This document shows, in pieces, positions 10,223 through 18,157 of a stretch of 64,000 nt of DNA. Below the pieces are notes generated by a model. The model ran no database searches. It saw nothing but the letters and a program-made list of their open reading frames with translations, and had not been told where the DNA came from. The stretch's first letter is position 1, and each line of letters starts with the position of its first letter. The position numbers and the translations under genes were made by a program. The stretch is from Mesorhizobium sp. Root554 (GTDB taxonomy: Bacteria; Pseudomonadota; Alphaproteobacteria; Rhizobiales; Rhizobiaceae). The DNA lies in the NCBI RefSeq assembly GCF_001427025.1, contig NZ_LMGA01000001.1, positions 3,174,017 through 3,238,016 of the forward strand, written 5' to 3'.

Positions 10223-10674
10223 TGTCAGCCATAAATCTCCATGGCACAGCTATAGTGGTGGGCGACCGGGGCGTTCTGGTGACGGGCCGGTCCGGCGCCG
10301 GCAAGACGACCCTGGCCTTGGCCTTGGCGGACCATTTCTCCCGCAGGGGCCTGTTTTCCCGGCTTGTCGCCGACGACCAGCTTTTTGTCGCCGCACACGC
10401 CGGACGCGTCGTCTGCACCGCGCCAGCCAGTATTGCGGGCCTTGTCGAGGTGCCGGGCATCGGACCGCACCCGCTGTCTTCGGTGACGGCCGCGGTGATC
10501 GACCTTTGCATTTGCCTTGTCATGCCGGACGCCATGCGGCGGTTTCAGGAAGATGCTGTGGAAACGATTGCCGGCTGCGCCGTACCTGCATTGTGTCTTG
10601 CCGAGCGCAACGTCACAGCCGCGGTGCCTGCGGTCGCTGCGAAGCTTGGCCTTGCTCCATTTGGGCCGAAGTGA
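10222..10674 (+). CDS. hprK: HPr kinase/phosphorylase, short alphaproteobacterial form
   Basis: 150-aa protein corresponding to the C-terminal kinase domain only of HPrK/P; the N-terminal half found in Firmicutes is absent, as is usual in alphaproteobacteria. Walker A GRSGAGKT is at residues 22-29. VADDQ and VEVPGIG match the catalytic aspartate region and the family's P-loop-associated motif. It phosphorylates a serine of HPr. It overlaps chvG by one base and is followed after 157 bp by EIIA and HPr genes, giving a complete regulatory trio. Confidence 0.92.
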   Translation: MSAINLHGTAIVVGDRGVLVTGRSGAGKTTLALALADHFSRRGLFSRLVADDQLFVAAHAGRVVCTAPASIAGLVEVPGIGPHPLSSVTAAVIDLCICLVMPDAMRRFQEDAVETIAGCAVPALCLAERNVTAAVPAVAAKLGLAPFGPK

Positions 10675-10831
10675 TGCCGGTTTCATGCTGCAATGCGTCA
10701 AAATGGCTCGGTGCGGCGCAATTTTGCACTTGTCAACGCGCCAAGCCTCGACAAGATAGCGCTCCCGCCGCCGGAACGGCCGGCGAGCATAAATGGGCCT
10801 GTGAAGAGGCCATGACGGGAGCCGCCAAAGA

Positions 10832-11233
10832 ATGATCGGACTCGTGCTCGTGACGCACGGTCAGTTGGCCAACGAATTCCGCCACGCTGTCGAGCACGTG
10901 GTGGGACCCCAGGAAAATTTCGAAACCGTGGCCATCGGCGCCGACGACGACATGGAGCAGCGCCGCCGCGACATCGTCGGCGCGGTTGAGCGGGTCAACA
11001 CGGGAGCCGGTGTGATCGTGCTCACCGACATGTTCGGCGGTACCCCCTCGAATCTGGCGATTTCGGTAATGGAGTCCGGTCAGACGGAGGTGATTGCGGG
11101 CATGAACCTGCCCATGCTGATCAAGCTCTCCAGCATCCGCAAGGGCGACGACATGGCCACGGCGCTGACGCAGGCGCAGGCGGCTGGCCGCAAGTACATC
11201 AACGTCGCCAGCCAGTTGCTGACCAGCAAATGA
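10832..11233 (+). CDS. PTS EIIA component, mannose family
   Basis: 133-aa EIIA(Man) domain. His9 in LVLVTHGQLANEF is the expected phosphorylation site, and the DMFGGTPSNLA motif is typical of the family. It stands alone without EIIB, EIIC or EIID genes, so it is likely a regulatory phospho-acceptor of the PTS rather than part of a transporter. It overlaps the HPr gene by four bases (ATGA). Members at this locus are variously named manX or ptsM, so no symbol is given. Confidence 0.93.
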   Translation: MIGLVLVTHGQLANEFRHAVEHVVGPQENFETVAIGADDDMEQRRRDIVGAVERVNTGAGVIVLTDMFGGTPSNLAISVMESGQTEVIAGMNLPMLIKLSSIRKGDDMATALTQAQAAGRKYINVASQLLTSK

Positions 11234-11526
11234 ACGACACGGCTTCCGACAAGACAGAGATCGTCCGTGAGTTTCGCATCATCAATCAGCGTGGGCTTCA
11301 TGCGCGCGCTTCCGCAAAGTTCGTGCAGGTTGCCGGCAGCTTCCAGGCCTCGGTGGATGTCGAGAAGGATGGCGTCAAGGTCGGAGGTACCTCCATCATG
11401 GGCTTGATGATGCTGGCAGCCAGCCCCGGCTGCTCGATCCGCGTCATCGCCAGCGGCCCGGAGGCGCGTCAGGCGCTCGAAGCGCTGGAGGACCTTGTCG
11501 CCGCCCGCTTTGGCGAGGAAATTTAA
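11230..11526 (+). CDS. ptsH: PTS phosphocarrier HPr
   Basis: 98-aa HPr-family protein. The EI-dependent phosphorylation site is His24 in QRGLHARASAKF; the HPrK-dependent site is Ser55 in GGTSIMGLMML. Both sites being present fits the adjacent hprK. Alphaproteobacterial HPr of this type (also called NPr) relays phosphate from EI(Ntr) to EIIA proteins and links carbon and nitrogen status to ChvG/ChvI-type control. It overlaps the EIIA gene by 4 bases. Confidence 0.92.
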   Translation: MNDTASDKTEIVREFRIINQRGLHARASAKFVQVAGSFQASVDVEKDGVKVGGTSIMGLMMLAASPGCSIRVIASGPEARQALEALEDLVAARFGEEI

Positions 11527-11545
11527 TTTTCCAGGACATGCAGGG

Positions 11546-11561
11546 ATAAAGATTTCTTTAT
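11546..11561. promoter_or_regulatory. ATAAAGA-TT-TCTTTAT palindrome upstream of ahcY
   Basis: A perfect 7-bp inverted repeat with a 2-bp centre, flanked by GGG and CCC that extend the symmetry imperfectly. It lies about 110 bp before the ahcY start and 20 bp past the HPr stop. Its position and form suggest an operator for an ArsR-type regulator of S-adenosylhomocysteine metabolism (SahR class), which controls ahcY in many Proteobacteria. That assignment is inference; only the palindrome is observed. Confidence 0.5.
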
Positions 11562-11668
11562 ATCCCATTGTCGAGCGTGCGCCCTTCTGCTAGTCAGACG
11601 CCACATCGCGATCCCTTGTGGCGCATGCCGCGCGGGCGCGTCTATCGGAAAACCGACTGGAGTTCGCC

Positions 11669-13063
11669 ATGAGCAAAGATTATGTGGTCGCCGACATTTC
11701 CCTCGCCGCCTGGGGTCGCAAGGAAATCGAGATAGCAGAAACGGAAATGCCGGGCCTCATGGCCTGTCGCGACGAGTTCGGCGGCAAGAAGCCGCTGAAG
11801 GGCGCGCGTATTTCGGGCTCGCTGCACATGACGATCCAGACGGCGGTGCTGATCGAAACGCTCAAGGTGCTGGGCGCGGATGTTCGCTGGGCGTCCTGCA
11901 ACATTTTCTCCACCCAGGATCACGCGGCCGCCGCCATCGCCGAAGCCGGCATCCCGGTCTTCGCGATCAAGGGCGAGACCCTTGAGGAATACTGGACCTA
12001 CACCGACCAGATCTTCCAGTGGGCCGATGGTGGGCCCACCAACATGATCCTCGACGATGGGGGCGACGCCACCATGTACATCCTGATCGGCGCCCGCGCC
12101 GAGGCTGGCGAGGATGTTCTTTCGAACCCGGGCAGCGAGGAGGAGGAAATCCTCTTTGCCCAGATCAAGAAGCGCATGAAGGCCTCCCCCGGTTTCTTCA
12201 GCAAGCAGCGTGAGGCGATCCGCGGCGTCACCGAGGAAACCACCACCGGCGTCAACAGGCTCTACCAGTTGCAGAAGAAGGGCCTGCTGCCCTTCCCGGC
12301 GATCAACGTCAACGACTCGGTCACCAAGTCGAAATTCGACAACAAGTACGGCTGCAAGGAATCGCTGGTCGACGGCATCCGCCGCGGCACCGACGTCATG
12401 ATGGCCGGCAAGGTCGCGGTCGTGTGCGGCTATGGCGACGTCGGCAAGGGCTCGGCCGCCTCGCTCAAGGGCGCCGGCGCCCGCGTCAAGGTCACCGAGG
12501 TCGATCCGATCTGCGCGCTTCAGGCCGCGATGGACGGCTTCGAGGTCGTGACGCTGGAAGATGCGGCCCCGACCGCCGACATCGTCATCACCACCACCGG
12601 CAACAAGGACGTCATCACGCTCGACCACATGCGCGCGATGAAGGACATGGTCATCGTCGGCAACATCGGCCACTTCGACAACGAGATCCAGGTCGTCGCG
12701 CTGCGCAATCTGAAATGGACGAACGTCAAGCCGCAGGTCGACATGATCTCGTTCCCGGACGGCAAGCGCATGATCCTGCTTTCGGAAGGCCGCCTGCTCA
12801 ACCTCGGCAACGCGACCGGGCATCCGAGCTTCGTCATGTCGGCTTCCTTCACCAATCAGGTGCTGGCGCAGATCGAGCTCTATTCCAAGCAGGGCCAGTA
12901 CCAGAACCAGGTCTATGTCCTGCCCAAACACCTCGACGAGAAGGTCGCCCGTCTGCATCTCGACAAGCTGGGCGCCAAGCTGACGGAGCTTTCAGGCGAA
13001 CAGGCCGCTTATATCGGCGTGACCACCACCGGGCCGTTCAAGCCGGAACACTATCGCTATTAA
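11669..13063 (+). CDS. ahcY: S-adenosylhomocysteine hydrolase (adenosylhomocysteinase)
   Basis: 464-aa NAD-dependent enzyme splitting S-adenosylhomocysteine to adenosine and homocysteine, relieving product inhibition of methyltransferases. Substrate-domain motifs include [15 protein letters not shown] and [13 protein letters not shown]; the Rossmann motif [11 protein letters not shown] and the C-terminal PEHYRY are standard. ATG 11669 ([13 protein letters not shown]) is preferred over the 17-codon upstream extension because that matches the family N-terminus. A strong intrinsic terminator follows. It is preceded by an operator-like palindrome. Confidence 0.96.
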   Translation: MSKDYVVADISLAAWGRKEIEIAETEMPGLMACRDEFGGKKPLKGARISGSLHMTIQTAVLIETLKVLGADVRWASCNIFSTQDHAAAAIAEAGIPVFAIKGETLEEYWTYTDQIFQWADGGPTNMILDDGGDATMYILIGARAEAGEDVLSNPGSEEEEILFAQIKKRMKASPGFFSKQREAIRGVTEETTTGVNRLYQLQKKGLLPFPAINVNDSVTKSKFDNKYGCKESLVDGIRRGTDVMMAGKVAVVCGYGDVGKGSAASLKGAGARVKVTEVDPICALQAAMDGFEVVTLEDAAPTADIVITTTGNKDVITLDHMRAMKDMVIVGNIGHFDNEIQVVALRNLKWTNVKPQVDMISFPDGKRMILLSEGRLLNLGNATGHPSFVMSASFTNQVLAQIELYSKQGQYQNQVYVLPKHLDEKVARLHLDKLGAKLTELSGEQAAYIGVTTTGPFKPEHYRY

Positions 13064-13090
13064 TTCTGCTGCTGCGGAATACCAAATGTT

Positions 13091-13130
13091 GAAGCCGGGT
13101 GAATTGACAATTCATCCGGCTTCATTTTTG
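13091..13130 (+). terminator. Intrinsic terminator of ahcY
   Basis: Long hairpin GAAGCCGG / CCGGCTTC at 13091-13123 with an inner TGAATT/AATTCA extension and a 3-nt loop, followed by ATTTTTG. It lies 27 bases beyond the ahcY stop. Confidence 0.92.
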
Positions 13131-13359
13131 CGCGCCGGTGCTTCACGCCGATTCGGCGAGGCGTTATTGTGAACTGATTCGCGAAGCTTCCGGCTGGCGC
13201 GTGGCCCCGGCAGGGGAATCGGTCTGGAACCGGTCACGTGTCTGCTTTCCTGGTATCGGGGCGTTCTTTGCGTGTCCAATTCGGGCGCGGAACTTTCGAT
13301 TCGAGGATAGAAACCGGCCGACGGGCGGTCTTGCATTCAGGCGGCGGAGAGGACAGGAC

Positions 13360-15912
13360 ATGCCGGGGGAAAACCCGCTGAAAGCGGGACAGGCCGCTTC
13401 CGGCGGCCACAAGGATTCGACCGTCAATCCGCTATCGGCTGGTGGAGCGGGTTCCTTGTGTCGTGGGCTCAGGGCTCTGCTGGCCGGTTCCACGGCCTTC
13501 ATCGCCGCTTTCTCTTTCGCCGGCGATGCCAACGCGCAGCAAGTCGCGAAAGCACTTCCTGTCAGCACTGTGGAAGTCATACAGCTGGCGGTCTTCGTGG
13601 GCGTCATGGGCGCCGCCCTGATCTCGGCCATTCTGCTCATTCGCGAGCGGGCAAGGACGGCATCGGAGAATGTCCAGCTTCGAGCCCGTATCGCCGATGT
13701 GAATGCTGCCTTGCAGCGCTCGGAAGCGCTTTTGAACCTGCGCGACCAGCGGGTGATTGCGTGGAGCACCGAAAACCGGAAAACCGAGCTCATCGGAACG
13801 CTGCCGGTCGAGACCGGAGCGCCGGAAGACCGTTCGGCCTTCCTGGCTTTCGGCCGCTGGCTGATGCCACGCTCGGCGGCCGCGCTGGAGCATGCGCTGA
13901 CGGCCTTGCGCGAGAAAGGCGCCGCTTTCGACTTGGCGGTTGAAACGCAGGCCGGCGCGCCGCTTGAAATTCAGGGGCGCAAAAATGCGTCCTATGTCTT
14001 CGCCCGCTTCCTCTCTCTTTCCGAGACGCAGCGCAGCCACGCCAGGCTGAAGGTCGAAAACCAGCGGCTCACATCGGACCAGGAAACGATTCTCGGTCTG
14101 CTCGACGCGCTGAAGATGCCGTTCTGGGTGCGCGCTGCCGATGGAAGGCTGAAATGGGTCAATCGCGCCTATGCAGCAGCGGTCGAGGCCGACAATTCGG
14201 ATGCCGTCATCCGCGAAGGCAAGGAGTTTTTGGGCAGCAGCGCACGCGAGGCGATTGCCGAACAGCACAGGTCCCGTCCGGTATTCGAGCATACGCTCCC
14301 AACCGTCATCGGCGGCGACCGCCAGATGTTCACCGTCACCGATGTTGCTACCGCTGAAGGATCGGCCGGGCTGGCCTGTGACGTCAGCGCCATCGAGACG
14401 GTGCGCGAGGAATATGAGCGCACCGTCCAGAGCCACGCCGACACGCTGGATCAGCTCAATACGGCAGTCGCCATATTCGATGCCGATGCGAAACTGCGCT
14501 TCTTCAACCAGGCTTTCCAGAAACTCTGGGCGCTCGACATCGCCTTCCTGCACTCCTCGCCCGACAATGCGCTTCTGCTCGACAGGTTGCGCACCGAAGG
14601 CAAGATCGCAGAACAGCCGGAATGGCGGCGCTGGAAGGAAAACCTGCTCAGCGCCTACCGCGCCGTCGAATCGCAGGAGCATTGGTGGCATCTGCCGGAT
14701 GGCAAGACCGTGCGTGTCATCGCCAACCCGCAACCCAAGGGCGGGGTTACCTGGGTGTTCGAGAACCTGACCGAGAAGATCGACCTGGAAAGCCGCTATC
14801 AGACAGCCGTGCGCGTGCAGGGGGAGACGCTGGACAACCTGGCGGAAGGGGTGGCGGTGTTCGGTCCGGATGGGCGGCTGCGCCTGTCGAACCCGGCCTT
14901 TGCCGCTCTGTGGCGGCTTGATCCCGACCAGGTGAAGCCCGGCGAGCATGTGTCGGTCATCCGGGATCTCTGCGACGCGCGCGCCAAGGATGGACCCTGG
15001 GCCGGTTTCGTCGCCGCCATAACCGGCTTCGACGAGGAGCGTCGCGACCGTCACGGTCAGACCGAGCTGACCGACGGCTCCATTTCGCGCTATGCCGTCA
15101 TCCACCTCCCCAACGGGCAGGTAATGATCACCTTTGTCGATGTGACCGACAGCGTCAATGTCGAGCGGGCGCTGAAGGACAAGAACGAAGCGCTGCTAAA
15201 GTCCGACCAGTTGAAGAACGAGTTCGTGCAGCACGTGTCATACGAACTGCGGTCGCCGCTCACCAACATCATCGGCTTCACCGAACTGCTTTCGCTGCCG
15301 GGCACCGGTCCGCTGAGCACCAGGCAGCGCGAATATGTCGAGCATATCGGCTCGTCGTCGTCGGTTCTGCTCACCATCGTCAACGACATTCTGGACCTTG
15401 CCACCGTCGATGCCGGTATCATGCAGCTCGATATCTCCGAGGTGCAGATAGACCGCACCATCGCCGCGGCGGCTGACCTTGTCGCCGACCGGCTGGAAGA
15501 GCACAAAATATCGCTGAAGATCGAAGCGGCAGCTGCCCCGAAAAGTTTCCATGGCGATGAAATCCGCATCCGCCAAATCCTCTACAATCTTCTCAGCAAT
15601 GCGGTGAACTACGCACCGGAGGCCAGCGTCGTGGTGCTGGCCTGCCGCCAGTCCGGCGCCGGCGTCGAGTTCTCCGTCCATGACGACGGGCCGGGAATGC
15701 CGCCCGACGTTCTGGAAACGGTCTTCCGGCGCTTCGAGCCAAGGGTCAACGGCGGACGCCGCCGCGGCGCTGGTTTGGGCCTGTCCATCGTCAAGAGCTT
15801 CGTCGAGCTTCACGGCGGCTCCGTCCGCATCGAGACCGGCGAGAATCGCGGCACCACCGTAGTCTGCACTTTCCCTGATGCGCCGTCGGGCATCCGCGAA
15901 GCCGCCGAGTAG
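13360..15912 (+). CDS. divL: DivL-like PAS-domain kinase homologue with Tyr replacing the phospho-His
   Basis: 850-aa protein. A hydrophobic segment at about residues 45-60 and a membrane helix at about 72-92 are followed by PAS-like repeats (about 240-600) and a kinase core. The DHp motif reads HVSYELRSPLTN: Tyr628 stands where kinases have the phospho-acceptor His. This Tyr is the hallmark of DivL, the cell-cycle pseudokinase that tunes CckA-CtrA signalling with DivK. The ATPase domain keeps NLLSNAVNY, HDDGPGMP and GAGLGLSI. ATG 13360 has a GGAGAGGA site; the frame is open 74 codons further upstream without similarity. tsaE follows after 8 nt. Confidence 0.85.
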   Translation: MPGENPLKAGQAASGGHKDSTVNPLSAGGAGSLCRGLRALLAGSTAFIAAFSFAGDANAQQVAKALPVSTVEVIQLAVFVGVMGAALISAILLIRERARTASENVQLRARIADVNAALQRSEALLNLRDQRVIAWSTENRKTELIGTLPVETGAPEDRSAFLAFGRWLMPRSAAALEHALTALREKGAAFDLAVETQAGAPLEIQGRKNASYVFARFLSLSETQRSHARLKVENQRLTSDQETILGLLDALKMPFWVRAADGRLKWVNRAYAAAVEADNSDAVIREGKEFLGSSAREAIAEQHRSRPVFEHTLPTVIGGDRQMFTVTDVATAEGSAGLACDVSAIETVREEYERTVQSHADTLDQLNTAVAIFDADAKLRFFNQAFQKLWALDIAFLHSSPDNALLLDRLRTEGKIAEQPEWRRWKENLLSAYRAVESQEHWWHLPDGKTVRVIANPQPKGGVTWVFENLTEKIDLESRYQTAVRVQGETLDNLAEGVAVFGPDGRLRLSNPAFAALWRLDPDQVKPGEHVSVIRDLCDARAKDGPWAGFVAAITGFDEERRDRHGQTELTDGSISRYAVIHLPNGQVMITFVDVTDSVNVERALKDKNEALLKSDQLKNEFVQHVSYELRSPLTNIIGFTELLSLPGTGPLSTRQREYVEHIGSSSSVLLTIVNDILDLATVDAGIMQLDISEVQIDRTIAAAADLVADRLEEHKISLKIEAAAAPKSFHGDEIRIRQILYNLLSNAVNYAPEASVVVLACRQSGAGVEFSVHDDGPGMPPDVLETVFRRFEPRVNGGRRRGAGLGLSIVKSFVELHGGSVRIETGENRGTTVVCTFPDAPSGIREAAE

Positions 15913-15920
15913 CGCTGCCC

Positions 15921-17426
15921 ATGGCTGACGGGGGCATGGAACGCTTTCTCGCCGATGAAGCGGCGACGGCCAGGCTGGGCGAGGACCTCGCCATGGCCCT
16001 GCGTCCGGGCGATGTGTTTGCGCTTCAGGGTGATCTCGGCGCTGGCAAGTCGACGCTTGCCCGTGCCCTGATCCGCGCGCTTGCCGACGATTCCGCCCTC
16101 GATGTCCCGAGCCCGACCTTCACGCTTGTCCAGAGCTACGAGACGCGCGTTCCCATTCATCACTTCGATCTCTACCGGCTAGGCTCGGCGGCTGAACTGG
16201 ACGAGCTCGGCCTCGACGACGCGCTGGCCGAGGGCGCGGCGCTTGTCGAATGGCCGCAGCGCGCCGCATCCAGGCTGCAGCCGACTCTGACCGTCGAGCT
16301 TGTCCATAAGGGTGACGGTCGCTTGGCGGTCATGTCCGGCGGGATTGCTCTCGATCGGGTGAAGCGCTCGCTGGCCATGCGCGATTTTCTCGGGTCTGCC
16401 GGTTGGGGAGAAGCCCTCCGCCGCCATTTGACCGGCGATGCCTCCGCGCGTTCCTATGAGACGGTCTCGTTGGAACGCGAAGCGCCGCGCGTGCTGATGA
16501 ACTCGCCGCCGCTGGTGCTCGGTCCTCCCGTGCGCGGTGGCAGGCCCTATGCCGAGATCGCCCATACGGCGCAGACGGTGGCCGCCTTCGTCGCCCTCGA
16601 TCGCGCCTTGCTGGAGGGTGGCGTCAGTGTTCCGGAAATTTATGCGCGGGACCTCGACGCGGGCTTTCTGCTGCTTGAAAACCTAGGATCGGGCAACTTT
16701 CTGGACGAGGCGGGAAGCCCCGTCGCCGAACGCTATGCCGCCGCCGCCGAACTTCTCGCGGCGATGCATGGCCGTCGCTGGACTGACGCAATGGAAGCAG
16801 CCCCGGGCGTCGTCCATCACGTGCCGCCGTTCGACCGTGACGCCATGATGATCGAGGCGAGTCTGCTGCTGGACTGGTATGTGCCCGCCGTCACTGGCGA
16901 TGCCGCATCCGAGCGACTGCGGGGTGATTTCGAGCGCGAATGGCAGGGACTGTTCGACCGCCTCGCGGACGCCGAATACGCGCTGATGCTGCGGGATTTC
17001 CATTCGCCGAACATCATCTGGCGCGGCGAACGGCGGGGACATGACCGCCTTGGCATCGTTGACTTCCAGGACGCGCTCATCGGCCCTGCCGCCTACGATG
17101 TCGCCTCGCTGGCCATGGATGCGCGCGTCACGGTGCCTATGGAGATCGAGCAATCGACGCTCGACGCTTATGAAGCGGCGCGCCGCGCCGCGGGCGCTTT
17201 TGACGAAGGCGCGTTTCGCGAATCCTATGCGATCATGGCGGCGCAGCGGAATTCGAAGATTCTCGGCATCTTCGTGCGGCTGGATCGTCGGGACGGCAAG
17301 CCGGCTTATCTGAGGCATCTGCCGCGCATCCGCGACTATCTGCGGCGCGCGCTGGGACATCCATCTCTGGCGGGGCTGAACCGCCTCTATGCCGAGAACG
17401 GCATCCTTGAGGAAAGAGCGTTGTGA
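15921..17426 (+). CDS. tsaE: TsaE fused to an AmgK-type sugar kinase (aminoglycoside phosphotransferase fold)
   Basis: 501-aa two-domain protein. Residues 1-150 are TsaE, the ATPase needed for N6-threonylcarbamoyladenosine modification of tRNA, with P-loop GDLGAGKS at 37-44 and PSPTF plus HFDLYRL motifs. Residues about 165-495 form an APH-like kinase with catalytic loop LRDFHSPNIIW (Asp359) and metal-site VDFQD. In Pseudomonas the equivalent kinase AmgK acts with MurU in MurNAc recycling; here the MurU-like gene overlaps the stop codon by 4 bases, which supports the same role. The fusion joins tRNA modification and cell-wall recycling in one chain. Confidence 0.88.
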   Translation: MADGGMERFLADEAATARLGEDLAMALRPGDVFALQGDLGAGKSTLARALIRALADDSALDVPSPTFTLVQSYETRVPIHHFDLYRLGSAAELDELGLDDALAEGAALVEWPQRAASRLQPTLTVELVHKGDGRLAVMSGGIALDRVKRSLAMRDFLGSAGWGEALRRHLTGDASARSYETVSLEREAPRVLMNSPPLVLGPPVRGGRPYAEIAHTAQTVAAFVALDRALLEGGVSVPEIYARDLDAGFLLLENLGSGNFLDEAGSPVAERYAAAAELLAAMHGRRWTDAMEAAPGVVHHVPPFDRDAMMIEASLLLDWYVPAVTGDAASERLRGDFEREWQGLFDRLADAEYALMLRDFHSPNIIWRGERRGHDRLGIVDFQDALIGPAAYDVASLAMDARVTVPMEIEQSTLDAYEAARRAAGAFDEGAFRESYAIMAAQRNSKILGIFVRLDRRDGKPAYLRHLPRIRDYLRRALGHPSLAGLNRLYAENGILEERAL

Positions 17427-18157
17427 GCGGTCGAAGCATCCCCGGAACAGCCATGGTTCTCGCCGCCGGTCTGGGAAAACGCATGCGGCCGATCACCGAC
17501 ACGATGCCGAAGCCGCTGGTCAAGATTGCCGGCAAGGCGCTGCTCGATTGGAGCCTCGATAGCCTCGCCGCTGCCGGCGTGACGAAGGCTGTCGTCAACG
17601 TCCATTATTTTCCGCAGCAGATCATCGACCATGTAGCGGACCGCAAGACACCGCGCATCGTCATATCCGACGAAAGCACGGGCCTCCTCGATTCCGCCGG
17701 TGGCATCGTCAAGGCTTTGCCGGAACTGGGAGCGGAGCCGTTCTTCGTCGTCAACGCCGATACGTTCTGGATGGACCGAGGTGAATCCAATTTGCAACGC
17801 CTTGCCCTTGAATGGGACGAGGCGAGCATGGATATTCTGCTGATGCTTTCGCATCTCCACACCGCCACCGGCCATAGCGGCGGCACCGATTTCCTGGTTG
17901 CGCCGGACGGTGCGCTTCGCCGCGCCAAGGGCGATCCGTCGGGTCTGATCTATGCGGGTGCGGCCATCGTCCACCCCCGCATTTTCGCTGGCGCAACGGC
18001 AGGGCCGTCGTCCCTCAACGGCCATTTCGACGAAGCCATTGCGGCGGGCCGCCTGTTCGGAATGCCGATGCAGGGTCACTGGATCACGGTCGGCACGCCA
18101 GAGGCGATGGCGCCGGCGGAAGCGGCGGTGGAACGGGCGCGCGGCAAGGCGCGATGA
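17423..18157 (+). CDS. murU: MurNAc-1-phosphate uridylyltransferase-like nucleotidyltransferase
   Basis: 244-aa sugar-phosphate nucleotidyltransferase. The signature AAGLGKRMRP followed by MPKPLVKIAGK is at residues 13-37, and VNADTFWMD holds the metal-binding Asp. By family and context (directly after an AmgK-type kinase) it is likely MurU, which makes UDP-MurNAc from recycled MurNAc-1-phosphate and bypasses the fosfomycin-sensitive route. The start is GTG 17423, overlapping the previous stop (GTGA); its own stop overlaps the addB ATG. Specificity for MurNAc is inferred from context. Confidence 0.82.
   Translation: MSGRSIPGTAMVLAAGLGKRMRPITDTMPKPLVKIAGKALLDWSLDSLAAAGVTKAVVNVHYFPQQIIDHVADRKTPRIVISDESTGLLDSAGGIVKALPELGAEPFFVVNADTFWMDRGESNLQRLALEWDEASMDILLMLSHLHTATGHSGGTDFLVAPDGALRRAKGDPSGLIYAGAAIVHPRIFAGATAGPSSLNGHFDEAIAAGRLFGMPMQGHWITVGTPEAMAPAEAAVERARGKAR

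Noticed and set aside
11562..11668. Possible SAH riboswitch in the ahcY leader
   Set aside because: I could not find the expected pseudoknot core; the only clear signal is the AT-rich palindrome further upstream, which looks like a protein operator.
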